64,000 nt of DNA from Prevotella bivia DSM 20514 (GTDB lineage: Bacteria > Bacteroidota > Bacteroidia > Bacteroidales > Bacteroidaceae), in assembly GCF_000262545.1 (NCBI RefSeq), contig NZ_JH660660.1, positions 458,975-522,974 of the forward strand, in the 5' to 3' direction. This document shows positions 47,977-57,655 of the stretch, piece by piece. The notes beneath the pieces are model-generated. The model was not told the DNA's origin. It saw only the letters and a program-made list of their open reading frames with translations, and did not search any database. Both the position numbers and the translations under genes were made by a program. The stretch's first letter is position 1. Every line of letters starts with the position of its first letter.

Positions 47977-48765
47977 TTACCTACCAATATTCTTTGCTTT
48001 TATCTTTCTAAGACTCTCTCCAGTTAGTTCTATTTGATATGAGCTATGCACGATTCTATCTAGTACAGCATCTGCCACGGTAGGGTCGCCTATTGCATCG
48101 TACCAGTTGTCCACAGGAAGTTGAGAAGATATGATAATCGACTTCCTTTCATGCCTATCTTCTATAATATCAAGTAATATAGGACGCTCTTTTGCATCTA
48201 CAGGTACAAGGAAGGCATCGTCGAGGATTAACAAGCGACATCGCTCTATCTTCTTTAGCTCTGTTTCTAACGTTCCTTTATTCTTGGCGACTTTAAGTAT
48301 CCCTAGTAATTTTGACATATTAGCATACATCGTTCTAATACCATTTTTACAAGCATGATAGCCTATAGCTGTAGCGATAAAACTTTTACCAGTTCCTGAT
48401 GAACCAGTAATAAATATATTGCGTCCTTGCTTGATAAAATCAAGTGAGAGTATTCTCTCCATTTTGTTTTGGCTAAGGTTGCGATTGATATTATAATCTA
48501 TTTGCTCAGGATAGGCTTTATATCTAAACCCTGCTGATTTTATGAGTCTTTCAATAGCAGCTGCGGAACGATAGTCCCATTCTCGAGATAAGAGCCATGA
48601 TAAAAAGGCATCTGGTGTCATCGTATCTGCAATTGTAGTTGTTAGACTTTCTTCAAAGGCAGTTGCCATACCCGTAAGCCTCATTCTATGCATTAAATCA
48701 AGAGATAACTGATTCTTATCCATTTCTTGCACAATAGGTGCTGTCTTATTATTATTTAGTTCCAT
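47977..48765 (-). CDS. istB: IS21 helper ATPase IstB (copy C)
   Basis: This 262-residue AAA+ ATPase is identical to copies A and B, with intact motifs. Confidence 0.96.
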   Translation of the reverse strand: MELNNNKTAPIVQEMDKNQLSLDLMHRMRLTGMATAFEESLTTTIADTMTPDAFLSWLLSREWDYRSAAAIERLIKSAGFRYKAYPEQIDYNINRNLSQNKMERILSLDFIKQGRNIFITGSSGTGKSFIATAIGYHACKNGIRTMYANMSKLLGILKVAKNKGTLETELKKIERCRLLILDDAFLVPVDAKERPILLDIIEDRHERKSIIISSQLPVDNWYDAIGDPTVADAVLDRIVHSSYQIELTGESLRKIKAKNIGR

Positions 48766-48771
48766 AGTTGT

Positions 48772-50361
48772 TTACTTTAATTGTTTGCTATTATTGTTAT
48801 TATTGGATAATTGCTTTGAGAAATAATCCTTGCCTCGTATGTTCTTATGCGTTTTTGATTTATATTCAGGAGATAGCTCCATATTATCTTCATCCATAGA
48901 TATATAGGAAGCATCATCACCCTTCTGTAGTATATCCTTTATCTCATTATAGCCATAGCGTCGTCCTTCCGAAGCACAGTTACAAGCTGCTACTAGACGA
49001 GCCATGCCATACTTCTTCTCCAGCGACATGATACCACGGCAAGAGCGGAAGGCTTTTGGTGGATATTTCATCTGCGTAGCGACTTCCTTGAGATAAAGCA
49101 GAAGGATGTTGTCTATTTGCCCTGCCCGTTGATATATTTCCTCCAAATCCTTTTCAAAGCTACCATGATGACCAGGAAGATTATGTGCATCTTTCTGTGA
49201 GTAGGTATAGGGAGTATCATCTCGCTGATGGATGGTAACTAACTTTAACCCATAGTAGATTTGAACATTGTCATTATCGTAAATAAGCTCCATACGTTTG
49301 CCGATATACTCTGTTGGAACACTATAACTATGCTTTCTTAGCATAACGAAGCTATTAGCCATGACAGTAGCAGACTTTCTAGACTTCATCTGATAGCGAG
49401 CGGTAGGAAGAGGACGAAGAAAATCTTTTTCCATTTCCTCAAATAGTTCTTGGCGGGATTCCTTACGTCCACTCAATCTACGGCTATTAAATGCTTCTAA
49501 AGATGTGCGTATAGCAATATTAAGTGATTCTAGATTATGGAAAATTTGCCCTTCAATATCTACATATACCGACCGATACATTAGCTTTACAGCATTCTCA
49601 ACCAGTGCCTTGTCCTTGGGACGGCGCACCCTAGCTGGATAAACAGCCATGTCATAAAATTCAGCCATAGCAGCGAAGTCGTCATTGATAACAGGCTCAT
49701 TACGATCACTGCGGATAACGGCTGATTTTAAGTTGTCAGGCACAACAGCCTTGGGTACACCACCAAAGAAATGAAGAGCATTCTCGCAAGCAACGATAAG
49801 GTCTTCCTTCTTCTGCGACCACACTGCCTCGCAATAGGTGTAATGACTGCATGGAAGGGTAGCCACAAAAACCTCTACCTTCCGCACCTCACCCGTCTGT
49901 TCTTCGACTATCTCTAGTTTATCACCCGCATAATCAATATACATCTGATCGCCAGCAAGGTGCTCTACATGTCCTACGGCTCGTGTTTGACATCTGTAGG
50001 CATGGATTGCGTGTTTGAAAGTAGAATACTGGTAACCATTAGGATGAGTTTTGAGATACTCCGTGTGAAGAGATAAGATAGAAACACCCTTCTTGCTAAG
50101 CCGTTTCACATAATCAGGAACAAGTGCCTCTAACTCCAACTTACGAGCAGAAGGCGGACGGTTACGAGAATGCCCATCTGAAAACAAGTCCGCTAGCTTA
50201 TCATCTGAAAGCGACAGAATTTGCTCCATAGACAAGCCACTTTCTTGGAATTTACGGACATACTTGCGGAGGGTGTTACGAGATATATGGAAAGTACTAG
50301 AAATACTTCTTATTCCCATACCAGATGCGTAACAGCGCAATAAATTCTTTAATTTTGTCAT
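48772..50361 (-). CDS. istA: IS21 transposase IstA (copy C)
   Basis: This 529-residue DDE transposase is identical to copies A and B, without frame breaks. Confidence 0.96.
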   Translation of the reverse strand: MTKLKNLLRCYASGMGIRSISSTFHISRNTLRKYVRKFQESGLSMEQILSLSDDKLADLFSDGHSRNRPPSARKLELEALVPDYVKRLSKKGVSILSLHTEYLKTHPNGYQYSTFKHAIHAYRCQTRAVGHVEHLAGDQMYIDYAGDKLEIVEEQTGEVRKVEVFVATLPCSHYTYCEAVWSQKKEDLIVACENALHFFGGVPKAVVPDNLKSAVIRSDRNEPVINDDFAAMAEFYDMAVYPARVRRPKDKALVENAVKLMYRSVYVDIEGQIFHNLESLNIAIRTSLEAFNSRRLSGRKESRQELFEEMEKDFLRPLPTARYQMKSRKSATVMANSFVMLRKHSYSVPTEYIGKRMELIYDNDNVQIYYGLKLVTIHQRDDTPYTYSQKDAHNLPGHHGSFEKDLEEIYQRAGQIDNILLLYLKEVATQMKYPPKAFRSCRGIMSLEKKYGMARLVAACNCASEGRRYGYNEIKDILQKGDDASYISMDEDNMELSPEYKSKTHKNIRGKDYFSKQLSNNNNNSKQLK

Positions 50362-50541
50362 ATAAATAATAGTTTTATGTTTTTAATGCCGACCAGGACA
50401 GTAACACAAAACTACAAAATGACCCTAAAAAACTAGCGTTTCAAAGGGTCATTCTTATTTTGGCAAGGTGGGGCTGGTTATTTTAACCTTACTGGGTCTA
50501 AAATACTTGCCAGCGTGGGTCAAATTAGTGTGGCTTTTCCA

Positions 50542-51275
50542 ACAATCCCGACCGTCAGAATATCTACGGTGCGGCACTCGGTCTGTATAATTCCCGTATC
50601 GTGAAGCTCATCAACAAGAAGGGGATGCTGAAGTCATCGGTCATCATCGACGAGTTGCCCACAATATACTTCAAAGGGTTGGACAATCTTATAGCTACCG
50701 CCCGAAGCAACAAGGTTGCCGTGTGTCTGGGCTTTCAGGATTTCAGCCAGTTAGTGCGTGACTACGGGGACAAAGAGGCGAAAGTGGTGATGAACACTGT
50801 CGGCAATATTTTCTCCGGTCAGGTGGTGGGGGAAACAGCCAAGACGCTCTCCGAGCGGTTCGGTAAGGTGTTGCAGAAACGGCAGTCCATCTCCATCAAC
50901 CGGCAGGATGTTTCCACCTCCATCAACACGCAGATGGACGCGCTCATTCCACCGAGTAAGATTTCCGGGCTTACGCAGGGAATGTTTGTCGGTTCTGTAT
51001 CCGACAACTTCAACGAGCGTATCGAGCAGAAGATTTTTCATTGCGAGATTGTGGTGGATGCCGAAAAGGTGAAACGGGAAGAAAGTGCCTACAAGAAAAT
51101 TCCCGTCATTACAAACTTCACGGACGAGGACGGCAACGACCGCATGAAGGAAACGGTGCAGGCGAACTACCGGCGCATCAAGGAAGAGGTGAAGCAGATT
51201 GTGCAGGAGGAACTGGAGCGTATCAAAAACGATCCGGTGCTGTGTAAACTGCTACCAGATAATGAGACTGTCTAA
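50542..51275 (+). pseudogene. mobC: MobC coupling protein, C-terminal fragment of a second copy
   Basis: The frame starts NNPDRQNIYGAALGLYNSR at the IS21 end and runs 244 residues to the stop at 51275, with Walker B SSVIIDELPTIYF. It corresponds to residues from about 430 of the intact MobC at 26005-28011, but is clearly more GC-rich and diverged, so it comes from a different CTn lineage. The Walker A half is missing. The stop codon lies in the outer arm of the palindrome at 51270-51400. Confidence 0.9.
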
Positions 51276-51400
51276 CAAGTCCCCAAAATTGAAAATTATC
51301 CCTATCGAAGTTTGAAGTGACCCCCAAAAGTTGGATACAATTTTTTTGGGGGGCACTTCAGTTCTGACGGGTAAAATCGTAAAATTCGGACTTGTTAGAC
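51270..51400. repeat. Nested palindromic element (MITE- or IS-end-like)
   Basis: Outer arms GTCTAACAAGTCC (51270-51282) and GGACTTGTTAGAC (51388-51400) match perfectly. Inside, TGAAGTG (51313) and CACTTCA (51360), next to CCCCC/GGGGGG runs, form a second inverted repeat with AAAAGTTGGA as in IS3-type ends. It lies between two convergent genes and may serve as terminator or be IS remnants. Confidence 0.7.
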
Positions 51401-51406
51401 AAATAC

Positions 51407-54400
51407 TTACGCGGTTTCAACCTCAGGTACTGAATCTATCGAATTGACAAATTTAACCAATTGCGGATCTGAATCTTTTTGTATGAGGTTTCGGAGACTC
51501 TTTTTCAATTCATAAGCATCATCCCCTGCTGTATTTATTAAATCCATATAAAAATCTTTGTTTTGCAGAATCAATGAACGGCATGCCCCATCGGAAATTA
51601 CAGGTTTCACTATTTTATCAATAACGTCTCCAGCTTGACTTTTCAAATTACCATGCGATCTAAGCCATGTTTCGAAAAATTGAAACTTTATTGCATTGAT
51701 AGTCTTTTTACCGATGCAGAAATCATTTCTTATATCGGTAACTGTCGATTTAATTTTTCGTTTATCCAATCTTTCAACTATATTCTTGAAACAATTAGGG
51801 AAAGGATTCAAACTTTGAGTTCCAGAAGCAATATCCATCAGAATCTTTTTGCCAAATTCAGTCAAGTTATCTGGCAAGGATTTGATTTTAGCCAGTAAAT
51901 GTTTTATTGCGACAAACCAATAATATGATGTATGTGCTGTTCTTTGGGCGTATAATGTATCAACACTTATTTCAGACAACGCTTCGAACGCTATTTTATT
52001 GATATGATCGGTCAGGACATTGCTTATTTTAGTGGTCAAATCGTAAAAAGATGCGTCAGGAATTACATCTTTAATATTGTTCTTAGTGATATACTTATCC
52101 AAATCGGTATTCCACTCTGCTAAATGCTCGATAAATACCTCATCCGTTACACCTATTCTGTTCTTAATATCTTCAAATTGGGGCAATATGTCTGAGAGCA
52201 ATAATTTATAGCCAAGTTTATGATTTACCATGTATTGTAGTGTTTCATTTAATAGCGGTATATTCCATCCCACACTATTTACTAATAAGTCTCCATGATC
52301 CACATAATAGTCCATGAGTTCTGCAACATATTTTATATCTCCACCCTCTATTAAGGAAACGGAATGACCATGTGCCAATTGCATGGCGACTAAATCGTAA
52401 TATCCAGACTCTTTAATGTTTCGGCCATCAGTTTCTAATTCAGAATGCAACTGATTTATGTAGGTTGAATCTAACGTTACAGGTAAAGGTCTTTCTTCGT
52501 CAGATGCCAATAAACGATAGGTTGTAAATATAGCCCCTATATTATCTTTATTTACATTCTGTTCATCAATGCAATTCGTGATCGCTTGCAAAAGCGTTGG
52601 AAACGTATAGGTAGAATTATCTTTTAACGTTTTTACAATATCTGCATGGTCGAAATTATCGGGTAGTAAGTTTGCCAAATAATTATCGAGCGCCTCCGAA
52701 TTTGTTGCTACTTGATAATATTTATATGCTTTAGTTGTCGCGTTATCCCGATAGGCAGCATCTGTTGCATTTGCAGCTTGAATATAATCGATAAATGTAT
52801 TTGGCTTGACTGTTTTTGCTTCAATCAATGACGTAAAATCGCACGCCAACTTATTTTGCGCAATAAACCTGTCTATTGCATCTAACGTTTTGAAATAGTC
52901 GCCGCCATTGAAGTCATTGAACCGAACTATCTTCTTATATAATTGAGCAATCACATGGTTTTGGCTTTCCGTGTCTAAATGCAACAGCAGTTCTTGGTAT
53001 TCGACAGGGAACACCTGCTTCTCTATGGATTCTTTTAATTTCAATTGTGCTATTCTTTGCCATACACGCAGAATAACATCGCTCTTTCGAGTTAATTTAT
53101 GCAAACAATGTATAATCTTATCGATAAGCGCATTGTCCATACATTGTATAACTTCTTCTAATACAGTGTCAAATTGTTTATTAGTCTCTGCATATTGATT
53201 TATGTCGTGGTCTTCTTCTCCGTTGATGCAGCCTTCAATATATTTTTTCAATGGAATTTGTCGAGCATCTTCAACATCGACACCATATACCAAAGCTGCA
53301 ATTTCGCGTTGTGTTTGCAGATCATTGTTAATTATTGTTTGAATGCCATTCAGATAGTCGCCGGACAATATTTGTTCTACTGGATTTGCCAGAATATCCG
53401 TCTTCTTCAAACAGAACAATGCTATGTTTATCATCAAAATTTCGTTACACCACTCTTGTTTAAGAGCGACCATCTCATTGATATATGATATAATTTCCCT
53501 AACATTGGCATTAGGATTTACCAATCTGAATATCCGATTTATAGTTTCTTTCGCTTCATTTTCTGTTTCTCCAAATGCTTCAACAAACAGTTTGTTGAAT
53601 ATACTTCGATAGTCGGTAATAACAGGAGGAGCAACACGATAAACAATAGGGAAAGTTTTATTGATAAAATACTTGGTCAGTTGTTTCGTTTGTTCGTCGG
53701 TCTCATCTCCGAATGCACAAGCTAAATGTGTTTCATCGAAAGGAATAACAGCCCAAACATTTTCAAAACCGCTATCGGCGAAGAACGTATGGATAGAAGA
53801 CCATAATTCTTTTACTTTTTCAGCGGGGAGACGATCCATGTTGTCAAAAACAAGGACTAATTTACGTTGTCCTTTTTCCTTGATAAAATCAGAAATGTCT
53901 TGCATCCATGTTTTGAACTCGTAAACCGTTGGTTCGTCTTCGCTCAAAGTCTCATAGCAAACGTCCTTTTCGACTTTATCTTGATAAATAGCTAACATAT
54001 AACTCCATCCATATTTATGATCTTTGCTATATGCCCATTTCCAAACGCACAATGCAATAAGAACTGGCAGTGCAGCTATGATAATAGACAATAAAGAAAA
54101 CCACCATGTTGTGGGTGTAGGTTTTACTGCATACGCAATAAATGTAAATATCGGAGTTAAAACTGCAACCAAAAATGCCGCAACCATACCATTACTGATA
54201 AGGGGATATTTTTCGGTTACGGTCTCCGTTTTACGGGCTAATAAATATTTCAGCTTTTCAGACCATGATACGGTTTTCGTACCTCCACCTTTGACTTTTA
54301 TTGTTGCATTTCCAGATAGGATACCATCATCAATAAGTTTGCTTGTAAGCAATTCCAATATAGAGCGGCGTTGCAAGTCCTCTTGATGTCCCCATGCGTC

Positions 54401-54661
54401 ATACTCAAAAAAGTAATAGTCGTCTGATAATTCACGTTCCAACATTTTAACCACGTTGGATTTTCCAGATCCCCAAATACCTTCGATGCCGATAATTCGA
54501 GGTAAAGTACATTCCTCATCCAATGAATCATTCTGACAAAAATGGCGAGCAATAGTTTTTGCCAACCTTTCTTGCGAACCTCCATCGAATTTGTCAATAC
54601 CACACGGTTTATTTTGGATAAACCGCGGATATTGCTGTTTGGATTGTAGTTTTGTTTCCAT
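51407..54661 (-). CDS. KAP-family P-loop NTPase
   Basis: The 1084-residue protein has Walker A IWGSGKSN at about 62-69, two membrane helices at about 158-178 and 186-208 inserted between Walker A and Walker B (LVLVFDNMD, about 267-276). This layout defines the KAP NTPases, which sit on the inner membrane. The remaining 700 residues are helical and unassigned. The gene is followed upstream by an AAA/DUF4143 ATPase gene 16 nt away in the same direction. KAP genes are common in mobile and defence regions; the actual role here is unknown. Confidence 0.8.
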   Translation of the reverse strand: METKLQSKQQYPRFIQNKPCGIDKFDGGSQERLAKTIARHFCQNDSLDEECTLPRIIGIEGIWGSGKSNVVKMLERELSDDYYFFEYDAWGHQEDLQRRSILELLTSKLIDDGILSGNATIKVKGGGTKTVSWSEKLKYLLARKTETVTEKYPLISNGMVAAFLVAVLTPIFTFIAYAVKPTPTTWWFSLLSIIIAALPVLIALCVWKWAYSKDHKYGWSYMLAIYQDKVEKDVCYETLSEDEPTVYEFKTWMQDISDFIKEKGQRKLVLVFDNMDRLPAEKVKELWSSIHTFFADSGFENVWAVIPFDETHLACAFGDETDEQTKQLTKYFINKTFPIVYRVAPPVITDYRSIFNKLFVEAFGETENEAKETINRIFRLVNPNANVREIISYINEMVALKQEWCNEILMINIALFCLKKTDILANPVEQILSGDYLNGIQTIINNDLQTQREIAALVYGVDVEDARQIPLKKYIEGCINGEEDHDINQYAETNKQFDTVLEEVIQCMDNALIDKIIHCLHKLTRKSDVILRVWQRIAQLKLKESIEKQVFPVEYQELLLHLDTESQNHVIAQLYKKIVRFNDFNGGDYFKTLDAIDRFIAQNKLACDFTSLIEAKTVKPNTFIDYIQAANATDAAYRDNATTKAYKYYQVATNSEALDNYLANLLPDNFDHADIVKTLKDNSTYTFPTLLQAITNCIDEQNVNKDNIGAIFTTYRLLASDEERPLPVTLDSTYINQLHSELETDGRNIKESGYYDLVAMQLAHGHSVSLIEGGDIKYVAELMDYYVDHGDLLVNSVGWNIPLLNETLQYMVNHKLGYKLLLSDILPQFEDIKNRIGVTDEVFIEHLAEWNTDLDKYITKNNIKDVIPDASFYDLTTKISNVLTDHINKIAFEALSEISVDTLYAQRTAHTSYYWFVAIKHLLAKIKSLPDNLTEFGKKILMDIASGTQSLNPFPNCFKNIVERLDKRKIKSTVTDIRNDFCIGKKTINAIKFQFFETWLRSHGNLKSQAGDVIDKIVKPVISDGACRSLILQNKDFYMDLINTAGDDAYELKKSLRNLIQKDSDPQLVKFVNSIDSVPEVETA

Positions 54662-54677
54662 ATACGTAATTTATTGA

Positions 54678-55808
54678 TTATACGAACTCCAAATAATTCT
54701 CCCGATTTACCACATGAAACTCGGCATAGGGATAGGCTTCTTGGAAGGCTTTCGGTGCGGCCGGCATTTTATTTCCCCACTTGAACTCCAAGGCGGTAAG
54801 ACTGTCGGCACTCTCCTCAATCAGGTCGATTTCCTGTTTGTCGTAGGTGCGCCAGAAATAGAACTCCCTGTGCAGTCCCTCATTGAAGTTCGCTTTGCGC
54901 CGCTCTCCGATGATGTAGTTCTCCCACAGCGCACCGACATCCTGCCGAATGGCCAGCGGTGAGAAAGCCCCGATAATGGCATTGCGAATGCCGTTGTCGT
55001 AGAAGTACCACTTGCCAGCTTTTGTAACCTCCTTGCGTAGGTTACGCGAATAAGCCCCCAGACGATAGATAACGAAGACCTTTTCCAATAGGTCGAGGTA
55101 TTTTTCAACGGTCGTCTTGCTCATGCCGAGTTGTTTACCTAACTCTTCGTAAGAAACTTCGCTGCCCAACTGAAAAGCTATCAATCGCAGTAGATCGCGC
55201 ATCTTGCTCGAATTTTTTAAGCCGTCAATTGCTAAGATATCTTTAAGCAGGTATGCACCGACAATATCACGTAGGTAGTCTGTTTTACGTTCATAGTTCT
55301 CCATCATTACTACTTCGGGATAGGAACCGTAAATCAAGCGCGCTTCGAGGTTCTGGCGGGTTTCAAGTGCCGTTTCCGTCTGTGCGATTTCCCGTTGCGA
55401 GAATGGTGTAAGGAGAAATTGCGTACTGCGGCCGACCAACGGTTCACCAGTCTTATTCAGCAAATCGAATGACGAAGAACCACTTGCCAAGACACTTATT
55501 CCCGGTATTTCATCAACTATCAACTTCAGAATACTACCGATTTGTGGTATGTTCTGTGCCTCATCAATAGCCAGCAAATCAATACCATCCAATAAATGCC
55601 GATAATTGGCTATTGAGCGATTCTCCAATAGTGCTAATGTGTCGTAGTCTTCGCCGTTGAGCATCATCGTCCTACCTGAATAGTTGTCCACAATTTTACG
55701 CATCATTACCGTTTTACCAACACGGCGAGCACCAAAAATCAGTACTGCTTTATTGGGCGCGATTCGTGCTGTAATCTTCTCTTGAAGTATTCTATTTACT
55801 GTTTCCAT
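54678..55808 (-). CDS. AAA ATPase with DUF4143 domain
   Basis: The 376-residue protein has Walker A FGARRVGKT (25-33), Walker B LLAIDEAQ, sensor VLASGSSSFDL, then a winged-helix part (LGMSKTTVEKYLDLLEKVFV) and a C-terminal DUF4143 nuclease-like region with IDLIEE and LEFKWG. This is a common standalone ATPase family in Bacteroidetes with unknown role. It lies upstream of the KAP gene, 16 nt apart, so they are probably co-transcribed. The 55809-56048 gap shows no gene, only AT-rich sequence. Confidence 0.8.
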   Translation of the reverse strand: METVNRILQEKITARIAPNKAVLIFGARRVGKTVMMRKIVDNYSGRTMMLNGEDYDTLALLENRSIANYRHLLDGIDLLAIDEAQNIPQIGSILKLIVDEIPGISVLASGSSSFDLLNKTGEPLVGRSTQFLLTPFSQREIAQTETALETRQNLEARLIYGSYPEVVMMENYERKTDYLRDIVGAYLLKDILAIDGLKNSSKMRDLLRLIAFQLGSEVSYEELGKQLGMSKTTVEKYLDLLEKVFVIYRLGAYSRNLRKEVTKAGKWYFYDNGIRNAIIGAFSPLAIRQDVGALWENYIIGERRKANFNEGLHREFYFWRTYDKQEIDLIEESADSLTALEFKWGNKMPAAPKAFQEAYPYAEFHVVNRENYLEFV

Positions 55809-56048
55809 ACCTTATAAAATATAATGCAAAGATAATCATATTTTTTTAATTGGCGAATTTTACAAAAAAAACGGGCTATTAAATGGCGATTTTTACAACC
55901 ACAATCTTATGGAAGTTGTTTCATTGTTTTTAGTAATGATATATGTTCATACTATGATGACTCAATAATTTACCAGACATACGTTTCTGAAATTTGTCCT
56001 TATAGGAATGAAAAACTCACATATATTGTGCTAATTAATATATAATTA

Positions 56049-56087
56049 AATGAAAATAAAAAGACAGGATACGAGTATTCCTGTCTT
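56049..56087 (-). terminator. Terminator of rteC
   Basis: Arms AAGACAGGA (56061-56069) and TCCTGTCTT (56079-56087) match perfectly and are followed on the minus strand by TTTTATTTT. It lies 22 nt after the rteC stop. Confidence 0.75.
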
Positions 56088-56109
56088 CTCATATGTAATG
56101 GATATTTTT

Positions 56110-56715
56110 TTATTTTCTCATCCGCTCCAACTCCTCATCACGCAACATTCTCTCGTTCAGTTTTTCCTGCATCCTGTCAATGAAATAGGTGCGGCTTTCG
56201 TTCTTCCGGCGTTTGATATCAGTGTAGAAGCGGTAGCAGTCTTTAGAATCAACCCCGAATATCTTATAGAGAAGTGGGGCGAGCTGTTTGAGCGGCATAT
56301 TGCCGTTGTTGATGCAGCCCATCACGTCTATGCCGTAGATAAGTTCCACGAGGTCGATGGCATTGCCCGTCCATTGAAGAAGGCTGGCGGTGGTTTCTGT
56401 TGCGTTGTTGGCGGATATTAGTGGTGGCACTTGGGGCGTGGCAAGGAATTTCTGCATCTTTCTTACGAAAGACAGAGCCTTGCTGACGTAGGCGGCAATC
56501 TCTCTTTTTTCTTCTGACAGATTACGTACGGGATGGTGCTGCAACTCGATTTCGATGTAGGCAAGCGCGATGACGGTAAGGTTCATGTCCATGCCGCCGT
56601 TGCACAGTTCGATCACTTGGGTGGCGAAAGCCGTGTATGCCGTTTCCATATTGCAGTCGCCGGCTTCGTTTATCAGGCGGAAAAAGTCGGTTTCCGCCAG
56701 CAAGAAATAATTCAT
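56110..56715 (-). CDS. rteC: RteC excision regulator
   Basis: RteC activates the xis2c-xis2d-exc operon in CTnDOT and so starts excision. From MNYFLLAETDFFRLINEAGD the protein has about 201 residues, close to the known length of 217, helical throughout with a C-terminal winged-helix-like part (MPLKQLAPLLYKIFGVDSKD). The frame continues to 56778 but the family start is at 56715. In CTnDOT, RteB activates its promoter; the gap upstream (56716-56790) is where that would lie. Confidence 0.85.
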   Translation of the reverse strand: MNYFLLAETDFFRLINEAGDCNMETAYTAFATQVIELCNGGMDMNLTVIALAYIEIELQHHPVRNLSEEKREIAAYVSKALSFVRKMQKFLATPQVPPLISANNATETTASLLQWTGNAIDLVELIYGIDVMGCINNGNMPLKQLAPLLYKIFGVDSKDCYRFYTDIKRRKNESRTYFIDRMQEKLNERMLRDEELERMRK

Positions 56716-56789
56716 GGTTCTGTCAATTTTGAAAATTACACTTTGTTTTCTGCGTGCGCACATGAATATAATTGGCAAAAAACGCGGCA

Positions 56790-56833
56790 GAAAATAAAAA
56801 ATCCAACACTCAATTTTACAAAGTGCTGGATTT
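56790..56833 (-). terminator. Terminator between the RibD-like gene and rteC
   Basis: Arms AAATCCAACACT and AGTGCTGGATTT (one wobble pair) are followed on the minus strand by TTTTTATTTTC. It separates rteC from upstream transcription, in line with a separate RteB-driven rteC promoter. Confidence 0.7.
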
Positions 56834-56953
56834 CAGAGGTATAAAATTCAGTATTTTTTCACAAGGACAAATTATCTCCGACTTAAATTGTTTGTAATCG
56901 GAACATTTATTCTATTCCTGAAAATAGAAATGTATGCTTGCCGCACATTTTGG

Positions 56954-57376
56954 CTATCTTGCTTTTTTATCAAGGATATAGATAATGCGACATACACCGT
57001 TGGGATAGCTTTTCAAAGAGGAAAGCGTCCAGTGTTGCTCTGGCAGAGCCGACTTAAAAAAATGTCGTCCGCTTCCGGATATGAAAGGAACGGTGTATAG
57101 TATGATTTCATCCACAGCGTGCATCCGCAGCAGTCCGTTTATATAGTCTGCCGTGTCCGGTGTGGCTTCCGCGAGGTAACGGATGTTTGTGCAGTCTTTT
57201 CTCCATTCGTGCAGCATTGAAATGGAATAGTCCGGTGTCACACGGTAAAAGGCTTTCTTCCTGATTTCATCAAGACCGCAACGGTCAAGGCACAAATCCT
57301 GATGTGCTTTATCATATAACTCTGAAGAAAGACATCCGTCCATCGTCAGTACGGCGAGAATCTGAACTTTACCCAT
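56954..57376 (-). CDS. RibD C-terminal/dihydrofolate reductase-like protein
   Basis: The 140-residue protein begins MGKVQILAVLTMDGCLSSEL, similar to the RibD C-terminal (reductase) domain, and has MHAVDEIILYTVPFISGSG, the conserved late strand of that fold. It is shorter than usual (about 170-180), so the cofactor site may be incomplete. Such a gene between rteB and rteC is found in CTnDOT. The substrate is unknown; it is probably not part of regulation. Confidence 0.65.
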   Translation of the reverse strand: MGKVQILAVLTMDGCLSSELYDKAHQDLCLDRCGLDEIRKKAFYRVTPDYSISMLHEWRKDCTNIRYLAEATPDTADYINGLLRMHAVDEIILYTVPFISGSGRHFFKSALPEQHWTLSSLKSYPNGVCRIIYILDKKAR

Positions 57377-57431
57377 AATCGTTTCCTTTCGTTAGGCAAG
57401 GGTAAAAAAGTAGCGTGCAATTCACACTACC

Positions 57432-57552
57432 TTCAAGCGATGGCTCTGGTAAAGCCTTTACGGAGAGTACGTGAATGCACGCTATGCGTAAGCATAGCAT
57501 AAGCATCACGCAATCGTCTCCGTAGTTCCAATTTACCAGATTTTCGCTTGAA
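57432..57552 (-). ncRNA. Long imperfect hairpin between rteB and the reductase gene
   Basis: Successive paired blocks lie around a GCTATGC-GTAA-GCATAGC centre (57481-57498): TTCAAGCGA/TCGCTTGAA (57432 and 57544), CTGGTAAA/TTTACCAG and ACGGAGA/TCTCCGT. The stem spans about 120 nt with bulges. It lies in the 280-nt gap between rteB and the next gene and could be a structured RNA or an attC-like fold. No T run follows directly. Confidence 0.55.
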
Positions 57553-57655
57553 ACGCCTTGCGGTCTTATCCTATATGTTGGCGGCGAAAAGCTCCTGCCA
57601 ATCGCCGTTTTTCTCAAATGTTATGCAAAGATAGCCAAATTCAGTGAATTACGGG

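Larger units (their letters stand above)
47865..50541 (-). mobile_element. IS21-family insertion sequence, copy C
   Basis: The 2677-bp element has the same ends and proteins as copies A and B. The left flank is traN2 (TGGTGT), the right flank mobC2 (ACAATC), genes that are about 12 kb apart in the intact module at 13-28 kb. No target duplication. It marks a large deletion. Confidence 0.95.

Noticed and set aside
57369..57617. 82-codon minus-strand frame between rteB and the reductase gene
   Set aside because: It lies across the long hairpin and looks like a chance frame in structured DNA.
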